Assembly: GCF_003711225.1 (NCBI RefSeq)
Contig: NZ_CP031030.1
Span: forward strand, 6,189,501-6,253,500
Origin: Runella sp. SP2
GTDB taxonomy: Bacteria; Bacteroidota; Bacteroidia; Cytophagales; Spirosomataceae
DNA: 64,000 nucleotides
Reading direction: 5' to 3'
Position numbers and translations under genes: made by a program. Below the pieces are notes generated by a model. That model worked only from the letters and a program-made list of their open reading frames with translations. It did no database searches and was not told the DNA's origin. Of the stretch, positions 34,538 through 41,962 are shown piece after piece (position 1 is the first letter of the stretch; every line of letters starts with the position of its first letter).

Positions 34538-35488
34538 ATGTCAGAGCTAACAAACGAGCTATTCGGCGTTGTCCCGATTGTTCCCACACCCTTTACCGAA
34601 AACGAAGAAATCGACGAAAACGCCCTTCGCAATTTGATTGATTTCGCCATTGCAGGAGGCATCAAAGCAGTTTGCTTACCCGCCTATGCCAGTGAGTTTT
34701 ACAAACTTACGGACGAAGAAAAGCTTCAAGTCGTACGAGTAGCGGTGGAGCACGCGGCGGGGCGTATCAAGATTGTGGCACAGTCCAACCACCCATCGCT
34801 GAAAGTGGCGATTCGGTTAGCCCAAGCCAATGTAGCAGCAGGTGCCGATGTGGTGTCATTGGCCGTACCTCGTATTTTTAGCCTGCCCGAAAGCTCGCTG
34901 AAACAATACCTATCGGAGTTCCTTCAGTCGATTCCCAATACGCCTGTATTGATTCAAGATTTTAACCCAGGTGGCGCTTCCATCAGCGTAGAATTTATCA
35001 AAGAGTTGATGGACGAAAACCCGAATTTCAAATACCTCAAACTGGAAGAGCCGCTTTGTGCGCCTAAGTTTGAAAGCATTATCAAAGCGACGAAAGGCAA
35101 GGTGGGTTTGTTTGAAGGATGGGGCGGCTTGTACATGCTCGAATTGATACCCATTGGTATTCAGGGAGTAATGCCAGGATTAGCCGTGGCCGATATTCTA
35201 CAACGCGTGTTTGATCTGCGCCGCAATGGTGAAGATGGCAAAGCATTTGATTTGTTTGAAAAAGTAATGCCGCAGATTTTCTTCTCGTTGCAAAACATGG
35301 AATTGTTCCACTACGCCGAAAAAGAATTGCTTATTGCGCGGGGTGTGTTGAGCAACAGCATTGCCCGTAAAGCAGCCTACATTCCAGACGCGTCGAGTGT
35401 GAGCTACATCAAAGAGTTAAACCAACGAGTCATTGACGTTCTCAACGACGAAACCTACGCCATTCGCCCAGTAGCCGAAGCAGTATAA
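34538..35488 (+). CDS. DapA/NAL-family lyase
   Basis: This 316-aa protein has the class-I aldolase barrel of the dihydrodipicolinate synthase/N-acetylneuraminate lyase family: GVVPIVPTPFTENEEID, the Schiff-base lysine K168 in FKYLKLEEP, and a GVMPG segment. The catalytic Tyr motif YNxP reads DFNPGG (F142), so the usual proton relay Tyr is missing. Related members cleave 2-keto-3-deoxy sugar acids. Length is slightly above average (about 295). It directly follows the permease gene (11 bp). Substrate is probably a 2-oxo acid; this is inferred from its neighbours. Confidence 0.84.
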   Translation: MSELTNELFGVVPIVPTPFTENEEIDENALRNLIDFAIAGGIKAVCLPAYASEFYKLTDEEKLQVVRVAVEHAAGRIKIVAQSNHPSLKVAIRLAQANVAAGADVVSLAVPRIFSLPESSLKQYLSEFLQSIPNTPVLIQDFNPGGASISVEFIKELMDENPNFKYLKLEEPLCAPKFESIIKATKGKVGLFEGWGGLYMLELIPIGIQGVMPGLAVADILQRVFDLRRNGEDGKAFDLFEKVMPQIFFSLQNMELFHYAEKELLIARGVLSNSIARKAAYIPDASSVSYIKELNQRVIDVLNDETYAIRPVAEAV

Positions 35489-35490
35489 AT

Positions 35491-35523
35491 AACCTCTCGA
35501 AAGTTTTGAACTTTCGAGAGGTT
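35491..35523. terminator. 15-bp perfect hairpin after the lyase gene
   Basis: AACCTCTCGAAAGTT (35491-35505), loop TTG, AACTTTCGAGAGGTT (35509-35523), directly after the stop. It may end or attenuate the message before the SDR gene. Confidence 0.5.
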
Positions 35524-35565
35524 AAATGTCGAAGGCAGAGTGTAGAATGTCGAATGGATAAAAAT

Positions 35566-35645
35566 TGCCTCGGCGAGGCACAACGTTTGTAGAAAATGGA
35601 AATAACATCATCAAAAATTGCCTCGGAGAGGCAAAACGTTTGTGG
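35566..35645. repeat. Two-hairpin TTTGTAG element, copy 2 (tandem, 53-bp period)
   Basis: Hairpin TGCCTCG/CGAGGCA (35566-35580), then ACAACGTTTGTAGAAAATGG; second hairpin TGCCTC-GGA-GAGGCA (35619-35633), then AAAACGTTTGTGGGG. The second half lies inside the N-terminal codons of the SDR gene. Confidence 0.6.
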
Positions 35646-36384
35646 GGAATTTGACGGGCAAATAGCCATTGTAACAGGAGCGGCATCAGGCATAGGCTTG
35701 GCAATAGCCAAAAAACTTCTTGCCGAAGGAGCCCACGTGGCATTGCTTGATTTTAACGAAAAAGGGCTTCAACAAGAATTTGAATCCTATGGCGAGCAGA
35801 CCCTACGCATTGGACTCGATATTACCAACGAAACACAAGTACAAGAGGCCGTAGCCGAAGTAGTGGCACGTTTCTCAAAAGTGGATATTTTGGTCAACTG
35901 TGTGGGCATCACGGGAGTAACCAATTTGAAGAGCCATGAAGTAAGCACCGAAAACTTGCAAAAGGTGTTTGATGTCAACTTTATGAGCTGTTTCTATACT
36001 TCTAAGGCAGTGATACCTTCGATGTTAGCCCAAAAATACGGCCGTATTTTGCACATTGCGTCCATTGCAGGGAAAGAGGGTAATGCGGGGATGTTGGCTT
36101 ACTCAGCTTCCAAAGCGGCGGTGATTGGCCTGACCAAAGTCCAAGGAAAAGAATACGCCGAAGACGGGATTACGGTCAATGCCTTGGCACCTGCAGTGAT
36201 TCGGACGCCTTTGGTGGATGCCATGCCCGAAGTTCAGGTCAAATACATGACGGACAAAATTCCAATGAAACGTTGTGGTACGTTAGACGAAGCCGCCGAC
36301 TTGGCTGCCTACATCGTTTCTTCAAAAAACAGTTTCACCACGGGCTTTACCTTCGACTTATCGGGAGGCAGAGCGACATATTAA
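35596..36384 (+). CDS. SDR-family NAD(P)-dependent oxidoreductase
   Basis: This 262-aa protein is a classical short-chain dehydrogenase: VTGAASGIG (27-35), the NAG-like NCVGITG, catalytic S156 (HIASIAG), Y169 and K173 (YSASK), and a C-terminal FTTGFTFDLSGGR. Position and type suggest oxidation of a hydroxy group in the same catabolic route. The only start codon in frame is ATG 35596, so the first 17 or so residues (MEITSSKIASERQNVCG) are encoded by the dispersed hairpin repeat; they add an extra leader not common in SDRs. It is the last enzyme of the locus before the tandem array. Confidence 0.88.
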   Translation: MEITSSKIASERQNVCGEFDGQIAIVTGAASGIGLAIAKKLLAEGAHVALLDFNEKGLQQEFESYGEQTLRIGLDITNETQVQEAVAEVVARFSKVDILVNCVGITGVTNLKSHEVSTENLQKVFDVNFMSCFYTSKAVIPSMLAQKYGRILHIASIAGKEGNAGMLAYSASKAAVIGLTKVQGKEYAEDGITVNALAPAVIRTPLVDAMPEVQVKYMTDKIPMKRCGTLDEAADLAAYIVSSKNSFTTGFTFDLSGGRATY

Positions 36385-36388
36385 AACA

Positions 36389-36852
36389 GGGTTTTGAGAA
36401 ACCCTGTTTCGGATATGAGTATCCGAAAGCACGCAAGCGTGTTGGAGGTTTCTCAAAACCTCCAGAAAGGGTTCCTCAGAACCCAGTTTGCGGGTGACTT
36501 TTATTGACGGGGTTTTGAGAAACCCTGTTTCGGATATGAGTATCCGAAAGCATGCAAGCGTGTTGGAGGTTTCTCAAAACCTCCAGAAAGGGTTCCTCAG
36601 AACCCAGTTTGCGGGTGACTTTTATTGACGGGGTTTTGAGAAACCCTGTTTCGGATATGAGTATCCGAAAGCACGCAAGCGTGTTGGAGGTTTCTCAAAA
36701 CCTCCAGAAAGGGTTCCTCAGAACCCAGTTTGCGGGTGACTTTTATTGACGGGGTTTTGAGAAACCCTGTTTCGGATATGAGTATCCGAAAGCATGCAAG
36801 CGTGTTGGAGGTTTCTCAAAACCTCCAGAAAGGGTTCCTCAGAACCCAGTTT
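36389..36852. repeat. 121-bp tandem repeat, four copies, built of CTCA/TGAG-loop hairpins
   Basis: Units start at 36389, 36510, 36631 and 36752; the last is cut to 101 bp. Each unit has, in order, hairpins GGGTTT-TGAG-AAACCC, TTTCGGATA/TATCCGAAA with loop TGAG, CACGC-AA-GCGTG, GGAGGTTT/AAACCTCC with loop CTCA, and GGGTTC-CTCA-GAACCC. Units are nearly identical; copies 1 and 3 have CACGC and copies 2 and 4 CATGC, which still pairs by G-U. Open frames across it are repeat artefacts. Confidence 0.9.
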
Positions 36853-36882
36853 ATTGGATAGGAATGGTTAAAACAAAGAAAA

Positions 36883-38952
36883 ATGAAATCCCTCATTCTG
36901 ATAATAAGTAGTTGTTTTTGGGTGTTTACGGGGGTTTTTGCCCAAAATCGTCCCAGTTTGCTGCCCGAACCCACTTCGGTTCAGTACGGGAATGGAGCGT
37001 TGGCAGTGAGCAACTTGACGCTTTATGTACCTCCGACTGCTTCCAAAGACATTGTTTTTATCCTTAAAGAATTACAACAAACCCTGCGTGAGCGAAGTGG
37101 AAAGCCTGTGAAAATGGCTTCCACACTCGCCACGTCGCGGGTGCGCTACACGGTAAAAACGACAGGTCGAGAACTGCCCGAAACCGACGAAGCGATTAAA
37201 GGAAGTACGCGCGAACACTATTCGTTGTCGGTATCGGCGCAAGGAATCCGAATAGAAGCCGAGACCTCAACGGGGCTATGGTATGCTGTGCAAACCCTGC
37301 GACAACTGATTCAAGGGGAAGGCGAACGCGCTACGATTCCTTACGTGACCATCACCGACCGACCCACCATGGCCTTTCGAGGCGTGATGATGGATTTTGC
37401 CCACGGAGGCTTGCTAACGGTGGATGAAATCAAACGTCAAATCGACTTTTTGGCACGTTGGAAAACCAACCAGTATTATTTTTATAACGAAGTAAGCATT
37501 GAATTAGAAGGCTATTCTACCCTTAATTACAAAGCCAATTACACCCAAGAGGAGGTGAAAAACATCATTGCGTATGCTCGTGAGCGGCACATGGATGTCA
37601 TTCCATTCGTCAATTTTTACGGGCATTTGCACGAACTTATTCGGAATGAAAAGTACGCTTCGTTGGCGATTGGTCGCTACGGACACGAGATGGATCCTCG
37701 TAATGCAGGTGTGAAAGAATTGCTCAAAAACTGGATTAAACAATACACGTCGTTGTTTAAAAGCCCGTTTATCCACGTGGGTTTTGATGAAACGTGGGAA
37801 ACCAAGCGTCTGAACAGCACAGGTGAGAAAAGCCTGAATCCCGAAGCGTTGTACATCCAACAGCTGACGTTTGTGAGTGAAGAACTCAAAAAATACGGAA
37901 AAACGCTTTTGGCGTGGACCGATATGAGCTCGTTTTATCCCGATATTATCAAGAAATTTCCTGCCGACGTCATCCCCGTTATTTGGCAATATTCGCCCGA
38001 TTCGGCGGCAACCTACCATTACTTAAACCCTGTTTTGAATGAAAAAAGACCCTTTTTTATTCAACCTGCGGTTTCGGGCTGGGGGCACATTTATCCCGAA
38101 GCAAGCTATACCTACGACAATATTGATTTGTGCTTGCGGGCAGGATTGCGGCACCAAACATTAGGCTTTATCACCTCCGTTTGGACCGATTCGGTAGAGC
38201 CCTTTGTGCGGTCGTCGTGGATGTTTATGGCCTACGGTTGCATTTCGGCTTGGCAGGGAAAATCTCCTAACCAAAAAGAGTTTGCCCGAAAATACGCATC
38301 GTTGGTCTATCCCAACATCGCCCAAGAAATGGGTGAAGCTTTTGATAACATTGCTATTTCGGTCGAATACCTGAAAAAGTGTTTAGGAAAAAATACCCAA
38401 AGTATGCCGAGAGGGACGCTGGTAGAGGCGTGGTCGAACCCGTTTTCGGCGTATTATTTGACCAATACCGAAGCGCACATGGCTGATTTTAGGGAAGTTC
38501 GGAAATACAGCGAAGAGGCACAGGCTAATCTGATAGCGGCTCTTAAAAAAGCCTCAAAAACCGAACGTAAGTTTGCCAATTCATTGTTAGTATCGGCTCG
38601 ATTAATCAATTATTCGGCCATGCGGTTTATGTGGGCGCGTACGGTGGTGGATCGCTGGGACTATGCAATGGTGATGAAGAAAAAGGAAGATTACGTCATT
38701 TATGATTTGACCTATCCTTGTCATAGTCTGTTGGTGGACGCCATGGACGAAACGGGCGAACTCAAACGTGAGTACGAGGCCGCGTGGTTGTCGGAATGTA
38801 TGCCGTATCGCCTAAATAGTATTCTGGGGCGTTTTGAGGTGGAGTACAGCTTGTGGCGAAAATTGCACTTGAAAGTGGTTGATTTCCAGATTCAACGCCA
38901 AAAAGATACGCCCGTAAAGTCGTTTGTAGAGGTCTTTAATCCTGATTTTTAA
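36883..38952 (+). CDS. GH20-like beta-N-acetylhexosaminidase, exported
   Basis: This 689-aa protein has a signal peptide (to A20, VFAQ), a GH20b-type N-terminal domain (about 25-160) and a GH20 barrel: FRGVMMDFAHGG, KTNQYYFYNEVSIELEG, and FIHVGFDETWE with the neighbouring acid pair D302-E303 that in GH20 acts in substrate-assisted catalysis. The Arg that normally follows the first motif (DxxR) is His/Gly here, so sugar binding may differ. The C-terminal 250 residues are helical and unassigned. It begins 30 bp after the tandem array. It would release GlcNAc/GalNAc from glycans in the periplasm or outside. Confidence 0.78.
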   Translation: MKSLILIISSCFWVFTGVFAQNRPSLLPEPTSVQYGNGALAVSNLTLYVPPTASKDIVFILKELQQTLRERSGKPVKMASTLATSRVRYTVKTTGRELPETDEAIKGSTREHYSLSVSAQGIRIEAETSTGLWYAVQTLRQLIQGEGERATIPYVTITDRPTMAFRGVMMDFAHGGLLTVDEIKRQIDFLARWKTNQYYFYNEVSIELEGYSTLNYKANYTQEEVKNIIAYARERHMDVIPFVNFYGHLHELIRNEKYASLAIGRYGHEMDPRNAGVKELLKNWIKQYTSLFKSPFIHVGFDETWETKRLNSTGEKSLNPEALYIQQLTFVSEELKKYGKTLLAWTDMSSFYPDIIKKFPADVIPVIWQYSPDSAATYHYLNPVLNEKRPFFIQPAVSGWGHIYPEASYTYDNIDLCLRAGLRHQTLGFITSVWTDSVEPFVRSSWMFMAYGCISAWQGKSPNQKEFARKYASLVYPNIAQEMGEAFDNIAISVEYLKKCLGKNTQSMPRGTLVEAWSNPFSAYYLTNTEAHMADFREVRKYSEEAQANLIAALKKASKTERKFANSLLVSARLINYSAMRFMWARTVVDRWDYAMVMKKKEDYVIYDLTYPCHSLLVDAMDETGELKREYEAAWLSECMPYRLNSILGRFEVEYSLWRKLHLKVVDFQIQRQKDTPVKSFVEVFNPDF

Positions 38953-38956
38953 GCAA

Positions 38957-39067
38957 TGGGTAACCTTTACGATGCAAATTTTCTAGGTATTATGTGTGTC
39001 GTTAGGCACTACCTATTTGTAGAAAATGGGAAAACAGAAATATATTTTGCCCCTTAGGGGTTACCCA
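38957..39067. repeat. Two-hairpin TTTGTAG element, copy 3, bounded by 9-bp inverted ends
   Basis: TGGGTAACC (38957-38965) and its complement GGTTACCCA (39059-39067) bound the unit. Inside are hairpin GTGTC-GTTA-GGCAC (38996-39009, one G-T pair), core ATTTGTAGAAAA (39015-39026) and hairpin CCCC-TTA-GGGG (39050-39060). Order and the right end TACCC agree with copy 1. Confidence 0.6.
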
Positions 39068-39076
39068 TATAAAAAC

Positions 39077-40150
39077 ATGAAAAACATAGAATTTATCAGC
39101 CCGATAGAAGGCGATATGCTTCACGGATGGGACGGACAGGTAGTGGAAGGAACACTCCAAACGACGGTAAAAGTAAAAGCGCCGTTGCAGCATTTTATTG
39201 TCATCAATGGCGTGGAAGCGCGCGAGCGTGAAGGTGTTTTTGAAGCCTTGGTGACGTTGAGCGAATACCAAAATACGGTCGAAGTAAAAAATATGACCAC
39301 GGGAGAAAGCGCCCAAATCAAGGTCTTTTGGCTGCCCAATTTTGCAGGAAACTACCGCTTGTCGATTGATGATAACATCTGGTTTTTGCGTGATATTCAC
39401 CAAAACGATGCGAACTATACGTCGATTTTTGATAATGAATATTTGGCCTTTTTGAAACAAATTCACGACGAGTACGGGACAAAAATTCACCTCAATCTCT
39501 TTTACGAAACCGACGGCTTTAATTTGTCGCAACTGACCGACCGCTTCAAACCTGAGTGGACTGCCAATGCCGATTGGTTGCGGTTGAGTTTCCACGCGCG
39601 AGGGGAGTTTCCCGATATGCCCTACCGTACCGCAGGCTACCAACAAGTTGCCGACGATTGCGAAATGGTCAAAAATGAAATTCGAAGATTTGCGGGCGAG
39701 GCCGTGATAGGGCCTGTTACCACTTTACACTGGGGCGAAGCCACCGTCGAAGGCTCGCGGGCTTTGCGGGATGCGGGCTATGTGGGGCAATTGGGATACT
39801 TCAACGTGGACGATGATTTGCCGCCAGTTTCGTATTATTTGACCGTTGAGCAACGCCGTCAGTTGAAAAAACGCTTTGTGTGGCACGATACTGAAGAAGA
39901 CATTACGTTTGTCCGAAGTAGCATTGTGATTGATAAAAAAGAACTACCCGAAATTGTCCCTCACCTCGACAACTACGCCAATCTGCCGTCAGGGCAGCCA
40001 CCGTACGTCGATTTTTTGGTACATGAGCAATACTATTATCCTTTTTATGAAGCCTATCAGCCCGACTTTCGCGACCGCATTCGTGCTTGTGTGCGCTGGG
40101 CAACCGAAAAGGGCTATCAGCCAGCTTTCCTCGGAGATTGCATTTTTTAA
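39077..40150 (+). CDS. Polysaccharide-deacetylase-like protein (uncertain)
   Basis: This 357-aa protein is only weakly recognised. Residues 1-95 form a beta-sandwich-like domain (IEFISPIEGDMLHGWDGQ, a VNGVEA-type surface common in Ig-like sugar proteins). The rest looks like a NodB/polysaccharide-deacetylase-type barrel: YRLSIDDNIWFLRDI carries the DD pair, LRLSFHARGEFPD and GPVTTLHWG provide possible metal-near His residues, and the protein ends with a barrel helix. No signal peptide is seen from ATG 39077; an earlier ATG (39026) lies within the TTTGTAG repeat and is rejected. Its place between GH20 and GH109 genes fits an amino-sugar deacetylase. Confidence 0.5.
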   Translation: MKNIEFISPIEGDMLHGWDGQVVEGTLQTTVKVKAPLQHFIVINGVEAREREGVFEALVTLSEYQNTVEVKNMTTGESAQIKVFWLPNFAGNYRLSIDDNIWFLRDIHQNDANYTSIFDNEYLAFLKQIHDEYGTKIHLNLFYETDGFNLSQLTDRFKPEWTANADWLRLSFHARGEFPDMPYRTAGYQQVADDCEMVKNEIRRFAGEAVIGPVTTLHWGEATVEGSRALRDAGYVGQLGYFNVDDDLPPVSYYLTVEQRRQLKKRFVWHDTEEDITFVRSSIVIDKKELPEIVPHLDNYANLPSGQPPYVDFLVHEQYYYPFYEAYQPDFRDRIRACVRWATEKGYQPAFLGDCIF

Positions 40151-40438
40151 GAGCTGAAGTAGGTTGTTAACCGTTATCAGTTAACCGTTAATAGTTGTTA
40201 ATTAATTATGTGATAATTAGGCGATAAGTCATAAATGAAAACAATTCAAAATCTTTGATTTTTTAATTTTCTAGTCTTCTCGTGAAACGGCTTGTAATTT
40301 CGGATAAAGCGCAACGCGCCCGAAATTACAGAGCGTTGAAGGAGAAGGCGAGGCCCAGCGGCCGTGAGCGACCTGCAAAGTCTCAAACTCAAAGAAAGTT
40401 TGATTAGAGCATATTCAGAAGGTTTAACCACTAAAAAT
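40151..40438. other. Intergenic region with a G/C-rich structured segment
   Basis: The first part (40163-40195) is a GTTAAC/GTTATC repeat tract. From about 40281 to 40375 follows a G/C-rich segment: TGTAATTTCGG (40293-40303) pairs with CCGAAATTACA (40320-40330) around an inner GCG-CAA-CGC, flanked by AACG/CGTT, then GGCC-N4-GGCC (40352-40363). It looks like a dispersed repeat or a structured RNA rather than a gene. No promoter was identified for the next gene. Confidence 0.4.
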
Positions 40439-41860
40439 ATGGAAAACAACCGTAGAAATTTCTTAAAAACGGCAAGTGCTACGGGATTAGGGCTCTTTGC
40501 CGCTAACCCCTTTGCCGCTTACGCCAATACCCCCGAAGAATGGGCACAAGTGCGCGAACAAGCTGACCGTAAGCGGGTTCAGAAATTTAACATGAGTGGC
40601 TACGCCGCTCCCAAACTGGACGTAGTTCGGGTTGGGTTTATCGGCTTAGGCAACCGTGGGATGGGGGCCGTTGAGCGATTAAATAAAATCGAAGGTGTCG
40701 AAATTAAAGCTTTGTGCGATTTACGTTCTGAGAAAACAGCCGCGGCCAAAAAACTGGTTGAAGCTTCGGGACACCGCCCCCAAACCTACGATAGCAGCCC
40801 CGAAATTTGGAAAAAACTCGCCGAACGTACCGATTTGGACTTGGTGTATATCCTCACTCCTTGGGCATTCCATACGCCGATGGCGGTTTTTTCGATGGAG
40901 CACGGCAAGCACGTGTGCGTAGAAGTGCCCGCCGCCAAAACCATCGAGGAGGCGTGGCAGTTGGTCGATACCTCGGAGCGCACGCGCAAGCATTGCATGA
41001 TGGTCGAAAACTGCTGTTATGACTTCTCCGAATTGCTGACGCTCAATTTGGCTCGAAATGGCTTTTTTGGGGAAATTATCCACGGAGAAGCCGCTTATAT
41101 TCACAATTTACAAACGCACGTTTTTTCCAAAACCCATTTTTACCAATTGTGGGAGCTTCAAGAGATGTTTCAGCGTAAAGGCAACTTGTATCCCACGCAC
41201 GGATTGGGACCTATTTGTCAAGTAATGGACATCAATCGTGGCGATAAAATGGAGTACCTGACTTCGATGTCGAGTAGCGATTTTGTGTTGGGAAATTTGG
41301 CCAAAGAACTTGCCGCCAAAGACGATTTTTACAAGCCTTACGTGGGAAAATCCTACAACGGAAACATGAGTACGACCACGATTAAGACCCAAAAAGGGCG
41401 TACCATCATGGTTCAGTACGACGTGTCATCGCCAAGGCCATATTCGCGGATTCAACTGGTGAGTGGGACCAAAGCGGTAGGTTTAAAATACCCCGAACCC
41501 GCGCGATATTCAACGGGTCACGAATGGATGTCGGCCGAGGAATACAAGGCGTTGGAAGAAAAATACCTGCCGCCAATTGTGAAAAAAATGGGTGAAGTGG
41601 CCAAAAACGTCGGCGGACACGGTGGGATGGATTTTTTGATGGATTGGCGCACCATCGACTGCCTTCGCAATGGCCTTCCGCTCGACCAAGACGTGTATGA
41701 CGCCGCCCTTTGGAGCAGCATTGCACCGCTGAGTGGCTGGTCGGTGGCCAATCGCTCCAATTCCATTGATGTACCTGATTTTACAGGTGGCTCGTGGAAA
41801 GCTAATGCGCCCGTCGATATTTCAATGACCAAAGGCGGCACGACCAAAGCAAAAGTATAG
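40439..41860 (+). CDS. GH109-like alpha-N-acetylgalactosaminidase (Tat-exported, NAD-dependent)
   Basis: This 473-aa protein begins with a twin-arginine leader (NNRRNFLKTASATGLGLFA) and has the Gfo/Idh/MocA fold with VRVGFIGLGNRGMGAVERL near residue 60. The spacer NMSGYAAPKLD before the Rossmann strand, the EVPAAKTIEEAW segment, VENCCYDFSELL, YPTHGLGPICQVMDINRGD (with the Tyr-Pro-Thr-His of the active site) and GGHGGMDFLMDWR are typical of GH109, which removes alpha-GalNAc by an NAD oxidation-elimination route. ATG 40439 starts the leader. It closes the amino-sugar glycan group that begins with the GH20 gene. Confidence 0.83.
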   Translation: MENNRRNFLKTASATGLGLFAANPFAAYANTPEEWAQVREQADRKRVQKFNMSGYAAPKLDVVRVGFIGLGNRGMGAVERLNKIEGVEIKALCDLRSEKTAAAKKLVEASGHRPQTYDSSPEIWKKLAERTDLDLVYILTPWAFHTPMAVFSMEHGKHVCVEVPAAKTIEEAWQLVDTSERTRKHCMMVENCCYDFSELLTLNLARNGFFGEIIHGEAAYIHNLQTHVFSKTHFYQLWELQEMFQRKGNLYPTHGLGPICQVMDINRGDKMEYLTSMSSSDFVLGNLAKELAAKDDFYKPYVGKSYNGNMSTTTIKTQKGRTIMVQYDVSSPRPYSRIQLVSGTKAVGLKYPEPARYSTGHEWMSAEEYKALEEKYLPPIVKKMGEVAKNVGGHGGMDFLMDWRTIDCLRNGLPLDQDVYDAALWSSIAPLSGWSVANRSNSIDVPDFTGGSWKANAPVDISMTKGGTTKAKV

Positions 41861-41873
41861 AGTAAACTTTTAG

Positions 41874-41907
41874 CCTTGGAACGGTTCCAAACCGTTCCAA
41901 GGTTTTT
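41874..41907 (+). terminator. Intrinsic terminator of the GH109-like gene
   Basis: CCTTGGAACGGTT (41874-41886), loop CCA, AACCGTTCCAAGG (41890-41902), then TTTTTC, 14 bp after the stop. Confidence 0.7.
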
Positions 41908-41920
41908 CTATTAGGTAATT

Positions 41921-41962
41921 TCCCCAAAGCGTTATATTTTTGAAAAAATAACGCTTTGGGGA
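41921..41962. promoter_or_regulatory. 15-bp inverted repeat around the promoter of the molybdenum locus
   Basis: TCCCCAAAGCGTTAT (41921-41935) and ATAACGCTTTGGGGA (41948-41962) are exact complements. The 12-bp centre contains most of an exact -7 element TATTTTTG (41935-41942), and ATG 41963 follows at once. Transcription would start within the right arm, so this is more likely a DNA operator than an RNA hairpin. Confidence 0.55.

Noticed and set aside
36273..36749. Open frames of 65-74 codons across the tandem array
   Set aside because: They arise because 121 bp is not a multiple of three and the repeats lack stops in some frames; the translation only mirrors hairpin repeats.
36389..36852. 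Possible CRISPR array
   Set aside because: The 121-bp units are contiguous and identical; there are no variable spacers and no cas genes.
39026..39076. Longer N-terminus for the deacetylase-like protein
   Set aside because: The extra 17 codons lie in the TTTGTAG repeat; ATG 39077 starts the conserved part.
40246..40449. 67-codon minus-strand frame in the gap before the GH109-like gene
   Set aside because: It covers the structured G/C-rich segment and shows no domain; read as non-coding.
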